NCBI GenBank assembly: GCA_025403435.1 | Contig: CM046348.1 | Coordinates: 18,885,679-18,949,678 of the forward strand | Reading direction: 5' to 3' | From: Artocarpus heterophyllus | Lineage: Eukaryota; Streptophyta; Magnoliopsida; Rosales; Moraceae | Length of the DNA stretch: 64,000 nucleotides | Made by a program: the position numbers and the translations under genes | Part shown: one piece after another, positions 48,235 to 58,156 of the stretch | Layout: each line of letters starts with the position of its first letter | How positions within the stretch are numbered: the first letter of the stretch is position 1 | The notes under the pieces: generated by a model | What the model saw: the letters and a program-made list of their open reading frames with translations, nothing else | Databases searched by the model: none | What the model was told of the DNA's origin: nothing

Positions 48235-49919
48235 TGTGACACCCGTTATTCTCCTAACGGGTATTGAGGTAATTAAATTAATTTTTAATGTATAAAAAAA
48301 AATTGCTTCATTTAAATTTATTTTATAATATTTATTTTTATCTATTTTTAAGTTTTCTAAAATTCTCCTATATTTATTTAGTATGATTACTAAAAAGCCT
48401 TAGAACTTCTAATAAATCTCAAAAATGTCATATTGGCATTATGTGTGTTAAAGTCTTTAGATGAGACATAAGGATATCTTTTCCAACTACTCTTGACCCT
48501 CATTTTCTTTATTTCCTCCGTGACATGCTTCAACATGTCTCCTCTATAATTGTTTCTATCACTTCTTTTCAAAGACTTCATCTTTTCTTCCTTTCTCTTC
48601 CACGGTTCCCACACTCTTCTTCTCATTTCTTTGCTGAAGCAAAATACTTAGAGAACTTCTTCAAGGCAGCCATAAAAATCAGCCACCATCACCTCCATTT
48701 GAGCAAGAATTTCAGTCATACCGAAGTAAAGGAACCTATTTTGAAGCCATTTCAAGCTTCCAACTAACCATAATCCGAGGATCAAGGGAGTATGGAGCTA
48801 ACGTTAACTGATTCCAGGATTAAAAGATTGTTGATAAGCTTGAAAGGTAGGGATTCTATTACTCATCTTTTGTGAGGTTTTTATAGAATTAAAATTGATT
48901 GTTTTGCCGCAATATATATATATATCTATGTTGAACTGATATTATATGATTATCACATATGAAACTATGACATGGACTCGTCTTGTATTGTACGGCGAGG
49001 AACATAATGAATTGACACATGTTATAAATTGAGAAGCATGGTTAGGAAAACTAACTCTATTGATAATGATTCAATATAGAGAAATTATGAGACATGAAGA
49101 GGGCGACGGTTACGTCCTTGGGCATGAATACCTTAAAAGGTAAAATAGGGGGAAGGCGATGACGCTTCCTTGGGTTGAAAGTCCCAGAACACACTGTACA
49201 GGAATCGATTTGGTGAGGACTCGGGGCTTGATGTCCCCTCACCGGAACACCCTTGGAATGTTTATAGGGTGATCAAGTGCGCCCATTTGGGTCTCGATGA
49301 GTTGAGTGATACTCAATTTAACATGGATACCTAGGAACAATGATGATTGGTAATATTTGTATAAATGTGTAATTATGACACTTGGTAATGATTAACTACG
49401 GTATCCATAAGATGTGATCATAATAAACCTCATAATCTGGAATATGATGTAACTTATTAACCATGCAGGTTTTAATGTGGTAATGATAAAAACCTAAAGG
49501 TGAGTAATGGTTTTCTCTACTGAGCATAGTGTTGCTCATACCCTTATGTTTATATCTTTTCAGGACTCACTAAGTGTGAGGTGGCTACGAGAAATATAGT
49601 TGAGGAAGTGATGTAACTATATTACATTGGGACTGCTTCAATCGTTGAGAATGTTCTTCATGATAATGTAAGCATCAATTGTTACTTTCTGTGACTGTAT
49701 TATAATGTGTTGAGGGTTAAAATGATGATGACAACAGTTTATATTATTAAATTTAAGGTGCTACATTAAACTGTGGTTTATTTGTCGTTTATATTTTTAT
49801 TTTTGAGTTGGGAGTTTTCATTTAAGTCCCGGGCAAATTTTATTTTAAGGTTTTACTTTTATTATTTATTTTTATTTTATCTCATTAAAAACTGTTAACC
49901 CCCATATAGGGGCGTTACA
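48235..49919 (+). repeat. 5' LTR of the LOG-carrying element
   Basis: 1,685 bp, direct repeat of 54315-55999 at a constant offset of 6,080. Differences noted are A at 48740 versus G at 54820, and A at 49087 versus G at 55167. The 80-aa and 78-aa open frames inside are LTR sequence, not genes. Confidence 0.95.
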
Positions 49920-49926
49920 GAATTTT

Positions 49927-49938
49927 TGGTATCAGAGC
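49927..49938 (+). other. Primer binding site (tRNA-Met type)
   Basis: TGGTATCAGAGC, seven bases after the 5' LTR. This is the usual complement of the 3' end of plant initiator tRNA-Met used by many Ty3-gypsy and copia elements. Confidence 0.88.
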
Positions 49939-51539
49939 CTAGGTTCGGTTAACCTAGGGAGTGTAGCACCACTTTAAAAAAATATATTTTTGAGATGGTT
50001 TTGAAGCTGAATTTTCATTGTCATCATCAAAATGAACCTTCACATTGATTTATACAGTCTAGAAGGATGTAACATGGAAAGGCCATAGAATGAAAATATT
50101 AATAGTTATATGAGTACAATAATTATATAGAAGGAAAGTATTAATAGTTATGAGGGAATGATAATTATATGGAATGAGTTTATAAGTAGAATGCTTATGA
50201 GAGATTCGTATAATATTTGGATCTATAAGCATATTTAATTCGTATAAACGATGAGAAATTCGTATAGATACGAGGATTTAAGAGCCTTTTGTCTCGTGAA
50301 AAACAATAAGAAATATAAGGCTTGATTTATTGATTTTAAAGTTTGACATAGATATGCCAAATTTTTCGTAATTGATTCAAACCTAAGTAATGATTATGTG
50401 TGGATTCGATGGAGCACATAAGTGTCAATATCTTTTCTTAAAAGTTCTATTTATTTGAGGAATATGATATAAGTTGGGAATCATGGTATTGAATCTTGAG
50501 AGAGATAAATGTTAGACTTTTGGTCTGTTGAGACTGTGTAAAGTCTAGAATGCATGAATCTCAAAATTGAAATATTTTGTTACGTACATTGTATTTAAGT
50601 GTATCAGTGAATCTTTATATATAGATGCAATAGAAAAATGATCAATAGGAGTTTCCTTAAGTAAATCATAATACTTAAGGCACTTATAATAATTTTGGAT
50701 AATTACAATAAAATGTTTAAGTTTTAGATGTTTAGATGTGAATCTTTTGGTTACCTACGGTTTTGTTATATGAGGAAATTATATATTGTATAAGTAGAAT
50801 TGTGGGGATTGTAGATGTTCTTAAGTAGTAACATCAAGTGTCTTTGTTCATTGATATGGTTTACGTTGGAAGACGTAAATCGTATTGATTTCAAGGTTAG
50901 TCACATTCTAAACCCTTGGTAGCAATGATGATGAATCCATTGATAGATGTTAAGTATTATGAATAACATATGGGTGTATGTATTGTTCAATAAGGTTTTG
51001 ATTAAAACAAAATTATTTGAGTTGCTGGAAGATTGTGTTGTTATGAAATGATTTTAAATATCATTCAGGAAGATCCTTGTTGTCGTTAAATTAGATTTGT
51101 TGTTTATAGTTAACTTTATCTATAGTGGGCTTTGAATTGGGTTTAAGATTCATACGAATTGGTTTTCAATTTTATGTTTGTTATTTAACTCGTTCTAAAT
51201 GTGTTAAGGCCCGAAACAACCTGACCATTTTCAACTAAGAACATTTGGGCCTAGTTCAAATCTTAAATCAGTTTGATTCACACTGTCTCTCCCACGTGGT
51301 CTCTATACGTGTCATATACAGTGGTTTAATCATTGTTTACATATACGTTTACTGTGCATAGGAGCTTATTTCTCCGAGTTCACTTTTTCTCTCTTAATTT
51401 GTTATTTTCTCTTTAAATCGCAAATCCTCTTCTTTTTCATTAAAAATTCTTCTTTTCCTCTAAAAGAAGAAGGAATTCTAGGATTCTGCAATTTACTATC
51501 TTAATTTTTCCTTTCTATTTACTCTTCTTTCATCTCATC
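49939..51539 (+). other. Interior leader of the retrotransposon, no gene
   Basis: 1.6 kb with no long frame on either strand. Its last 150 bp are CT-rich, resembling a plant 5' leader, and end at the ATG of the 173-aa frame. This is where gag would normally start. Confidence 0.6.
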
Positions 51540-52061
51540 ATGGACCCAAGGTACCAACACCTGAGAAAGTATTTCCCATCACTTTCCCAAAAGATTCTCA
51601 GAAAGAAATACAAAGCTAGAATTACTCGATTGTGGATTCTTATGCATTTTGGCATCCCTTGTGATGTGAGAATGTTAATAGAGGGGAAAATCTGTCCGAG
51701 TGACTTTAGTCAAGATGTCGGTTTACCAGGAACAGGTACCAGTCGTAGTGCAATGAAAAGAAGAGCTCGTGCCATCGTGGTCACTTGTAACAAATGTGGA
51801 AGACAAAATTGTAACGGTAAATGTACTTCACCTGGTTATATGTCTACGAATAGAGAGGATAAAATAAGGTTTTGTAGGGATGGACTTTCAAAGGAGAACT
51901 TGGATAGCATCCATCCTCCTCTCCACGGTCACCCTAGTGGATATGTTCAAGGAGCTATTTTTAAACTCTGGCCTAAATTTTATACAGAAAGACAACGCCT
52001 CAGGAATATGGTATTTCTAGATCCTGTTTGTCAAGCCATAAGAAAACTGGATGGGAAATAA
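51540..52061 (+). CDS. Unknown 173-aa protein of the retrotransposon, Cys-motif
   Basis: I do not recognise this protein. It starts at ATG 51540 after a CT-rich leader and is open to TAA at 52059-52061. The N-terminal third is strongly basic (runs such as RKKYKARITR and KRRARA near residues 73-77). A CX2CX4CX3C cluster at residues 83-95 (CNKCGRQNCNGKC) resembles a retroviral zinc knuckle, but with Cys for the usual His and shorter last spacing. The C-terminal part has aromatic and Pro-rich stretches (PPLHGHPSGY, LWPKFYTERQR). Basic residues plus a metal-binding-like motif suggest nucleic acid binding, possibly a gag substitute; that is inference. It lies 647 bp upstream of the LOG-like frame on the same strand, inside the same LTR pair. 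Confidence 0.65.
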   Translation: MDPRYQHLRKYFPSLSQKILRKKYKARITRLWILMHFGIPCDVRMLIEGKICPSDFSQDVGLPGTGTSRSAMKRRARAIVVTCNKCGRQNCNGKCTSPGYMSTNREDKIRFCRDGLSKENLDSIHPPLHGHPSGYVQGAIFKLWPKFYTERQRLRNMVFLDPVCQAIRKLDGK

Positions 52062-52708
52062 GTCATCGCTCTATAAAGGTTATTTAGTCTTTACTTATTT
52101 GAAGCAGTTTTAGCTGATGTTCAACAGTTTGTGTTTTTCTTTTACTCAGAATATTTGCTTTTGTGTTTGAAATAATTGTGATTATTAGATTGATACAGTA
52201 AGTGTTAATATCTTATTTAATTTATGATTTTCTTAAATATATATATATATAATAAAATATATTATCTTATCAGACACGTTACATACGGTACAGTAATATG
52301 TTTGAATTTTGAAAAACTTATCCAGATATTTCAAGATTTGTGTCTCAAATTTCAAAAGTTCTACAGTATTTGTCGTTTATATTAAATTTCTAGACTTGGT
52401 GTATATTTGTCAAAAAGTCTACAGTTGTGTCAAGAGGGTCTTCTGTCGAATTGTTCTCAATTGTCAAAAGTTATACAATTAGAGTCTAATCTTTTTCAAA
52501 AAGTGAATCAGATTTTCTGTAAACTATCAATCACCTTATCTTACTTTCTTATCCGCACAAGATTTTGTTTAAATCTTTGGATTACCTTTTCATTACCTAC
52601 TCGTCTATCTCTTTAGCCCTTTTTGTATATTTTTCATCTTTAAAATCTCATGTAGAACCCGAAGTCTAAGTGGAGCAGACATTAAGCAACCACTTCTATA
52701 AACCAAAT
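52062..52708 (+). other. Spacer between the two retrotransposon frames
   Basis: AT-rich, no coding region; a short TA run near 52239-52249. The LOG-like frame continues open 13 codons upstream of ATG 52709 without another ATG. Confidence 0.55.
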
Positions 52709-53359
52709 ATGTCTACCTCCCAGTCCACGAAGAAAATAAAGAATGTCTGTGTCTTTTGTGGTTCCAGCCTTGGAAAAGATAAAGCTTATTTAGAAGCTGC
52801 AAATCACTTAGGGCAAGTCCTAGCACGCAAGAAGATTAACATAATCTATGGGGGTGGTAGTATAAAAATGATGGTAAATATGGCACTAGCAGCTAGGTCT
52901 AGCGACGCTACTGATGTAAGAATTTGGCCTCATATTCCAGTTGAAGGAAACCTTTGTAAGGAAGCCATAGGTAAGGGAGAAGGAGTCAGGAGTATCCCTA
53001 AAAATTTTAAAGACATAATCTATAATTCTGATGCTTTTATAGCATTACCTGGTGGTCTAGGTACTCTTGAGGAAATATTTATAGTTGCTTGTGGGCAATT
53101 GTTGGGCTTTTATTCCAAACCTTTGGGACTGCTGAACGTAAAGGGTTTTTATGACGGTCTTTTGAAATTTCTAGATTACGCTGTGGAAGAAAACATCACT
53201 ACAGAATCGGAGAGACAAATCTTTGTTACTGCTTCAACAGCTGAGGAATTGATAGATAAAATGCAAATCATACATCCAGAATCCGACACTGCAACATCCA
53301 AGCTTGAATGGGAAAGGGAAAGCCGGGAGCGGCCAATTGATTTGAATCTCCATCTGTAA
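52709..53359 (+). CDS. LOG-family protein (cytokinin-activating enzyme family), retrotransposon-borne
   Basis: 216 aa, the usual length for LOG enzymes, which release free cytokinin from its riboside 5'-monophosphate in the cytosol. Family features: VCVFCGSSLGKDKAY (13-27), IIYGGGS (45-51), SDAFIALPGGLGTLEE (107-122) with the catalytic-motif Glu residues, and KPLGLLNVKGFYDGLL (137-152). Missing: the GLMG after YGGGS is replaced by KMMVN. The MHxRK motif that supplies the essential Arg is replaced, with about three residues fewer, by IPKNFKD (96-102). Normal activity is therefore doubtful. Plant LOG genes have several introns; this one has none, consistent with capture of a spliced transcript. 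I start at ATG 52709 because the frame upstream has no ATG. It lies between LTRs, so expression could come from the 5' LTR. Alternative: a lysine decarboxylase-like (mis-named) LOG paralogue of other function. Confidence 0.88.
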   Translation: MSTSQSTKKIKNVCVFCGSSLGKDKAYLEAANHLGQVLARKKINIIYGGGSIKMMVNMALAARSSDATDVRIWPHIPVEGNLCKEAIGKGEGVRSIPKNFKDIIYNSDAFIALPGGLGTLEEIFIVACGQLLGFYSKPLGLLNVKGFYDGLLKFLDYAVEENITTESERQIFVTASTAEELIDKMQIIHPESDTATSKLEWERESRERPIDLNLHL

Positions 53360-54300
53360 TCTTTTTGTTTTATCTTTGGCATGTAGGCATGTGTGTCCGT
53401 ATTTCGTGTGTTACGAATAACCGTTTGTCCTGTATTCTGTGTTTCTTGTGGTACGTTGTTGTTCAATCTTTTAGATTCATTGAGCCTAATGCCTGGATGG
53501 CTGGATACGGAGTACTTGATGCTCTCGAAACGCATCCTTCTTAAGGTCCGATCTTTTGTTTATCGATGTTTTTGTATTCTATAAGCATGCATGATATGGA
53601 TAGCTGGTATACGGAGTGCCTTGTACTCTCGAAACGTATCCGTATTATGTTTGTAATGTGTAATATTCTGTTAATATTATGTGGAAGTACCAGAGTCAGT
53701 TATGGGGATATTCCATATGAAATATCAGTATATTATTTGGATTGAATGTTTGTGTCATGAGGATAGCTGTTTAATGAAAAATATGTCGGGTATGTTTGCA
53801 ACTCTGAGATTCCGTTTAATATCTCTATGAGTAAGTTTAATGTATAGTTTTGAATAAAAGTGTTTGTGATATATGTTTTATGATTATGTTTTAGTTTATT
53901 AGTTGAGGTATGAAATCAAATATATTTGACTTTTCCTTACTCAAAAAGGAAAAGGAACCTAAAGATGAAGTATATAAAATTTCTCTGGTAATCTCCTTAA
54001 ATGTGATTGTAAATCACAGTCCATGGACAATGAAGGACTGGAATCATGATATGGTCAATATGTATGCCTGATCAGATTCTTAGACTATTATACGGTGTTA
54101 TAAGTTGAAACTTGTCAGAAATACTCTCATTGAGGGATTTAGGAGTAAGATTTATTATGCAAGTAAATAAGTGGAGATACGATAACTTAACTTTGGAAGA
54201 TAAACAACATTAACGGTTTAGACTCGGAATTGGAATCATAATGGAATCAAAATTTTTACTAGTATTGCTAGAATTGAAATTTCGAGGACGAAATTTCTTT
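53360..54300 (+). other. Interior 3' part of the retrotransposon, no gene
   Basis: Contains a short repeated motif (ACGGAGT...CTCTCGAAACG) at about 53507 and 53613. No coding frame. It ends with the TTTCGAGGACGAAATTTC signal commonly seen before the polypurine tract of Ty3-gypsy elements. Confidence 0.55.
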
Positions 54301-54314
54301 AAGGGGGGTAGAGC
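54301..54314 (+). other. Polypurine tract
   Basis: AAGGGGGGTAGAGC lies immediately before the 3' LTR; it is the plus-strand priming site in Ty3-gypsy elements. Confidence 0.85.
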
Positions 54315-55999
54315 TGTGACACCCGTTATTCTCCTAACGGGTATTGAGGTAATTAAATTAATTTTTAATGTATAAAAAAAAATTGCTTCATTTAAATTTA
54401 TTTTATAATATTTATTTTTATCTATTTTTAAGTTTTCTAAAATTCTCCTATATTTATTTAGTATGATTACTAAAAAGCCTTAGAACTTCTAATAAATCTC
54501 AAAAATGTCATATTGGCATTATGTGTGTTAAAGTCTTTAGATGAGACATAAGGATATCTTTTCCAACTACTCTTGACCCTCATTTTCTTTATTTCCTCCG
54601 TGACATGCTTCAACATGTCTCCTCTATAATTGTTTCTATCACTTCTTTTCAAAGACTTCATCTTTTCTTCCTTTCTCTTCCACGGTTCCCACACTCTTCT
54701 TCTCATTTCTTTGCTGAAGCAAAATACTTAGAGAACTTCTTCAAGGCAGCCATAAAAATCAGCCACCATCACCTCCATTTGAGCAAGAATTTCAGTCATA
54801 CCGAAGTAAAGGAACCTGTTTTGAAGCCATTTCAAGCTTCCAACTAACCATAATCCGAGGATCAAGGGAGTATGGAGCTAACGTTAACTGATTCCAGGAT
54901 TAAAAGATTGTTGATAAGCTTGAAAGGTAGGGATTCTATTACTCATCTTTTGTGAGGTTTTTATAGAATTAAAATTGATTGTTTTGCCGCAATATATATA
55001 TATATCTATGTTGAACTGATATTATATGATTATCACATATGAAACTATGACATGGACTCGTCTTGTATTGTACGGCGAGGAACATAATGAATTGACACAT
55101 GTTATAAATTGAGAAGCATGGTTAGGAAAACTAACTCTATTGATAATGATTCAATATAGAGAAATTGTGAGACATGAAGAGGGCGACGGTTACGTCCTTG
55201 GGCATGAATACCTTAAAAGGTAAAATAGGGGGAAGGCGATGACGCTTCCTTGGGTTGAAAGTCCCAGAACACACTGTACAGGAATCGATTTGGTGAGGAC
55301 TCGGGGCTTGATGTCCCCTCACCGGAACACCCTTGGAATGTTTATAGGGTGATCAAGTGCGCCCATTTGGGTCTCGATGAGTTGAGTGATACTCAATTTA
55401 ACATGGATACCTAGGAACAATGATGATTGGTAATATTTGTATAAATGTGTAATTATGACACTTGGTAATGATTAACTACGGTATCCATAAGATGTGATCA
55501 TAATAAACCTCATAATCTGGAATATGATGTAACTTATTAACCATGCAGGTTTTAATGTGGTAATGATAAAAACCTAAAGGTGAGTAATGGTTTTCTCTAC
55601 TGAGCATAGTGTTGCTCATACCCTTATGTTTATATCTTTTCAGGACTCACTAAGTGTGAGGTGGCTACGAGAAATATAGTTGAGGAAGTGATGTAACTAT
55701 ATTACATTGGGACTGCTTCAATCGTTGAGAATGTTCTTCATGATAATGTAAGCATCAATTGTTACTTTCTGTGACTGTATTATAATGTGTTGAGGGTTAA
55801 AATGATGATGACAACAGTTTATATTATTAAATTTAAGGTGCTACATTAAACTGTGGTTTATTTGTCGTTTATATTTTTATTTTTGAGTTGGGAGTTTTCA
55901 TTTAAGTCCCGGGCAAATTTTATTTTAAGGTTTTACTTTTATTATTTATTTTTATTTTATCTCATTAAAAACTGTTAACCCCCATATAGGGGCGTTACA
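54315..55999 (+). repeat. 3' LTR of the LOG-carrying element
   Basis: 1,685 bp, matching 48235-49919 with two differences noted. Confidence 0.95.
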
Positions 56000-57990
56000 T
56001 TTTTTTACCAAAAAGACACCGAGGTCGACACGGGTCGACATGGGGTCGACATAGGGTCGACCTGGTAGTCGACCCCATGTCGACCCCATGTCGACCCATG
56101 TCGACCTCGTATTTAAAGTGACCCCCAGTTGACGTGTCCATCTGCCATGTTGTATTTGTACAATTTTTAATTTCATGTGTGAACTCTCATCCTCGTAATG
56201 GGCTGAACATTAAACAACATAAGGAAGATAGTGTTCCTTTGCCTATATCCATTCTCATGTTGCACATGGAAACATGTAGAGAAATCCGAAAGGCACAATT
56301 TCTCTTTAAATAGGATACAACGGGGTGGTGATCTACGATGGGGTTCTTTTTTTACCAAAAAGACACCGAGGTCGACACGGGTCGACTACCATGTCGACCC
56401 CAGGTCGACCCCATGTCGACCCATGTCGACCTCGTATTTAAAGTGATCCCCACTTGACGTGTCCATCTCCCATGTTGTATTTGTATAATTTTTTATTTCA
56501 TGTGTGAACTCTCATCCTCGCATGGGTTGAACATTAAACAACATAAGGAAGATAGTGCTCCTTTGCCTATTTCCATTCTCATGTTGCACATGGAAACATG
56601 TAGCGAGATCCCACAAGCACAATTTCTCTTTAAATAGGATACAGGGGGGTAGTGATCTACGATGGGGTTATTTTTTAACCAAAAAGACACCGAGGTCGAC
56701 ATGGGGTCGACATGCGGTCGACTACCATGTCGACCCGTGTCGACCTCGGATTTAAAGTGATCCCCACTTGACGTGTCCATCTGCCATGTTGTATTTGTAC
56801 AATTTTTAATTTCATGTTTGAACTCCCATCCTCGTAATGGGTTGAACATTAAACAACATAAGGAAGATAGTGTTCCTTTGCCTATTTCCATTCTCATGTT
56901 GCACATGGAAACATGTAGAGAAATCCGAAAGGCACAATTTCTCTTTAAATATGATACATGGGGGTAGTGATCTACGATGGGGTGAATTTTTAACCAAAAA
57001 GACACCGAGGTCGACCCCATGTCGACCTCGTATTTAAAGTGATCCCCACTTGACGTGTCCATCTCCCATGTTGTATTTGTACAATTTTTAATTTCATGTG
57101 TGAACTCTCATCCTCGCATGGGTTGAACATTAAACAACATAAGGATGATAGTGTTCCTTTGCCTATTTCCATTCTCATGTTGCACATGGAAACATGTAGC
57201 GAAATCCCACAAGCACAATTTCTCTTTAAATAGGATACAGGGGGGTAGTGATCTACGATGGGGTTATTTTTTAACTAAAAAGACACCGAGGTCGACACGG
57301 GTCGACATGGGGATTTAAAGTGACCCCCACTTGACGTGTCCATCTGCCATGTTGTAATTGTACAATTTTTAATTTCATGTTTGAACTCCCATCTTCGTAA
57401 TGGGTTGAACACTAAACAACATAAGGAAGATAGTGTTCCTTTGCCTATTTCCATTCTCATGTTGCACATGGAAACATTTAAATAGGATATAGGGGGGTAA
57501 TGATCTACGATGGGGTTCTTTTTTTTACCAAAAATACACCGAGGTCGACCTGGTAGTCGACCCCATGTCGACCCATGTCGACCTCGTATTTAAAGTGACC
57601 TCCACTTGACGTGTCCATCTGCCATGTTGTATTTGTATATTTTTTAATTTCATGTTTGAACTCTCATCCTCGTAATGGGTTGAACATTAAACAACATTTT
57701 TTAATGGGTTGAACTCTCATCCTGGTAGTCGACTACCATGTCGACCCCATCTCGACCAATGTCGACCTCGGATTTATAGTGACCCCCACTTGATGTGTCC
57801 ATCTCCCATGTTATATTTGCACATTTTTTAATTTCATGTGTGAACTCTCATACTCGTAATGGGTTTCACATTAAAGAAGCTCGATAGCATGTCGACCCAT
57901 GTTGACCCTGTTCTTTTGTACTTGTACATGTCACTCAATAGCCTTATAAGGAGGTCGATACCATGTAGACCCATATCGATCCCATTAAAT
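56000..57990. repeat. GTCGAC satellite, right part
   Basis: Continues the array of 47617-48234. Unit starts (GTGATCTACGATGGGG or variant) lie at about 56328, 56652, 56967, 57248 and 57500, then degenerate copies follow to about 57990. The GTCGAC block varies in length between monomers: from a long nearly perfect inverted repeat at 56021-56107 to a single GAGGTCGACCCCATGTCGACC at about 57006. The flanking parts of the monomer are well conserved. Open frames across it (for example 56493-57062, minus) arise from the repeat periodicity and are not genes. Confidence 0.9.
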
Positions 57991-58156
57991 TTTTAAGTTT
58001 TGTAAATTTCGGCAGCATAACGACTTAATTTATTCACATTCTAAGGAAACCTGTATAGAACAATACAGAAAAGGGCAATAATGATATTAAATGAAACAAT
58101 TAACAATAATTTAATCGAAAACATAAAAAGTCATCATCTCTTAGCAACAAACGAAA
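57991..58156. other. Short spacer, 3' side of the MULE transposase
   Basis: AT-rich sequence containing the probable 3' UTR of the minus-strand transposase. Confidence 0.45.

Larger units (their letters stand above)
48235..55999 (+). mobile_element. Non-autonomous LTR retrotransposon carrying a LOG-family gene
   Basis: 7,765 bp. LTRs of 1,685 bp (48235-49919, 54315-55999) start TGTGACACCC and end GGCGTTACA. A primer site TGGTATCAGAGC (49927-49938) matches the initiator tRNA-Met type, and a polypurine tract AAGGGGGG (54301-54308) precedes the 3' LTR. Both fit Ty3-gypsy layout (Tekay-like by signal sequences, an inference). The 4,395-bp interior has no recognisable gag, protease, reverse transcriptase, RNase H or integrase. 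It holds two uninterrupted frames: 51540-52061 (unknown) and 52709-53359 (LOG family). Mobilisation would need proteins from an autonomous relative. The insertion is young: only two LTR differences seen. It sits inside the GTCGAC satellite. Confidence 0.92.

Noticed and set aside
48390..48767. 78-aa and 80-aa frames, repeated at 54470-54847
   Set aside because: Both lie wholly inside the LTRs, overlap on opposite strands and have no known domain.
52709..53359. Ordinary host LOG gene that merely lies near a transposon
   Set aside because: It lies between a matched LTR pair with primer site and polypurine tract, has no introns and is strongly diverged, so it is cargo of the element.
56493..57062. 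189-aa minus-strand frame with internal repeats
   Set aside because: It spans two satellite monomers; the repeats in the protein are the DNA periodicity.
47617..57990. Array-like repeats considered as CRISPR
   Set aside because: Monomers of about 300 bp without unique spacers in a plant nuclear context; this is a satellite.
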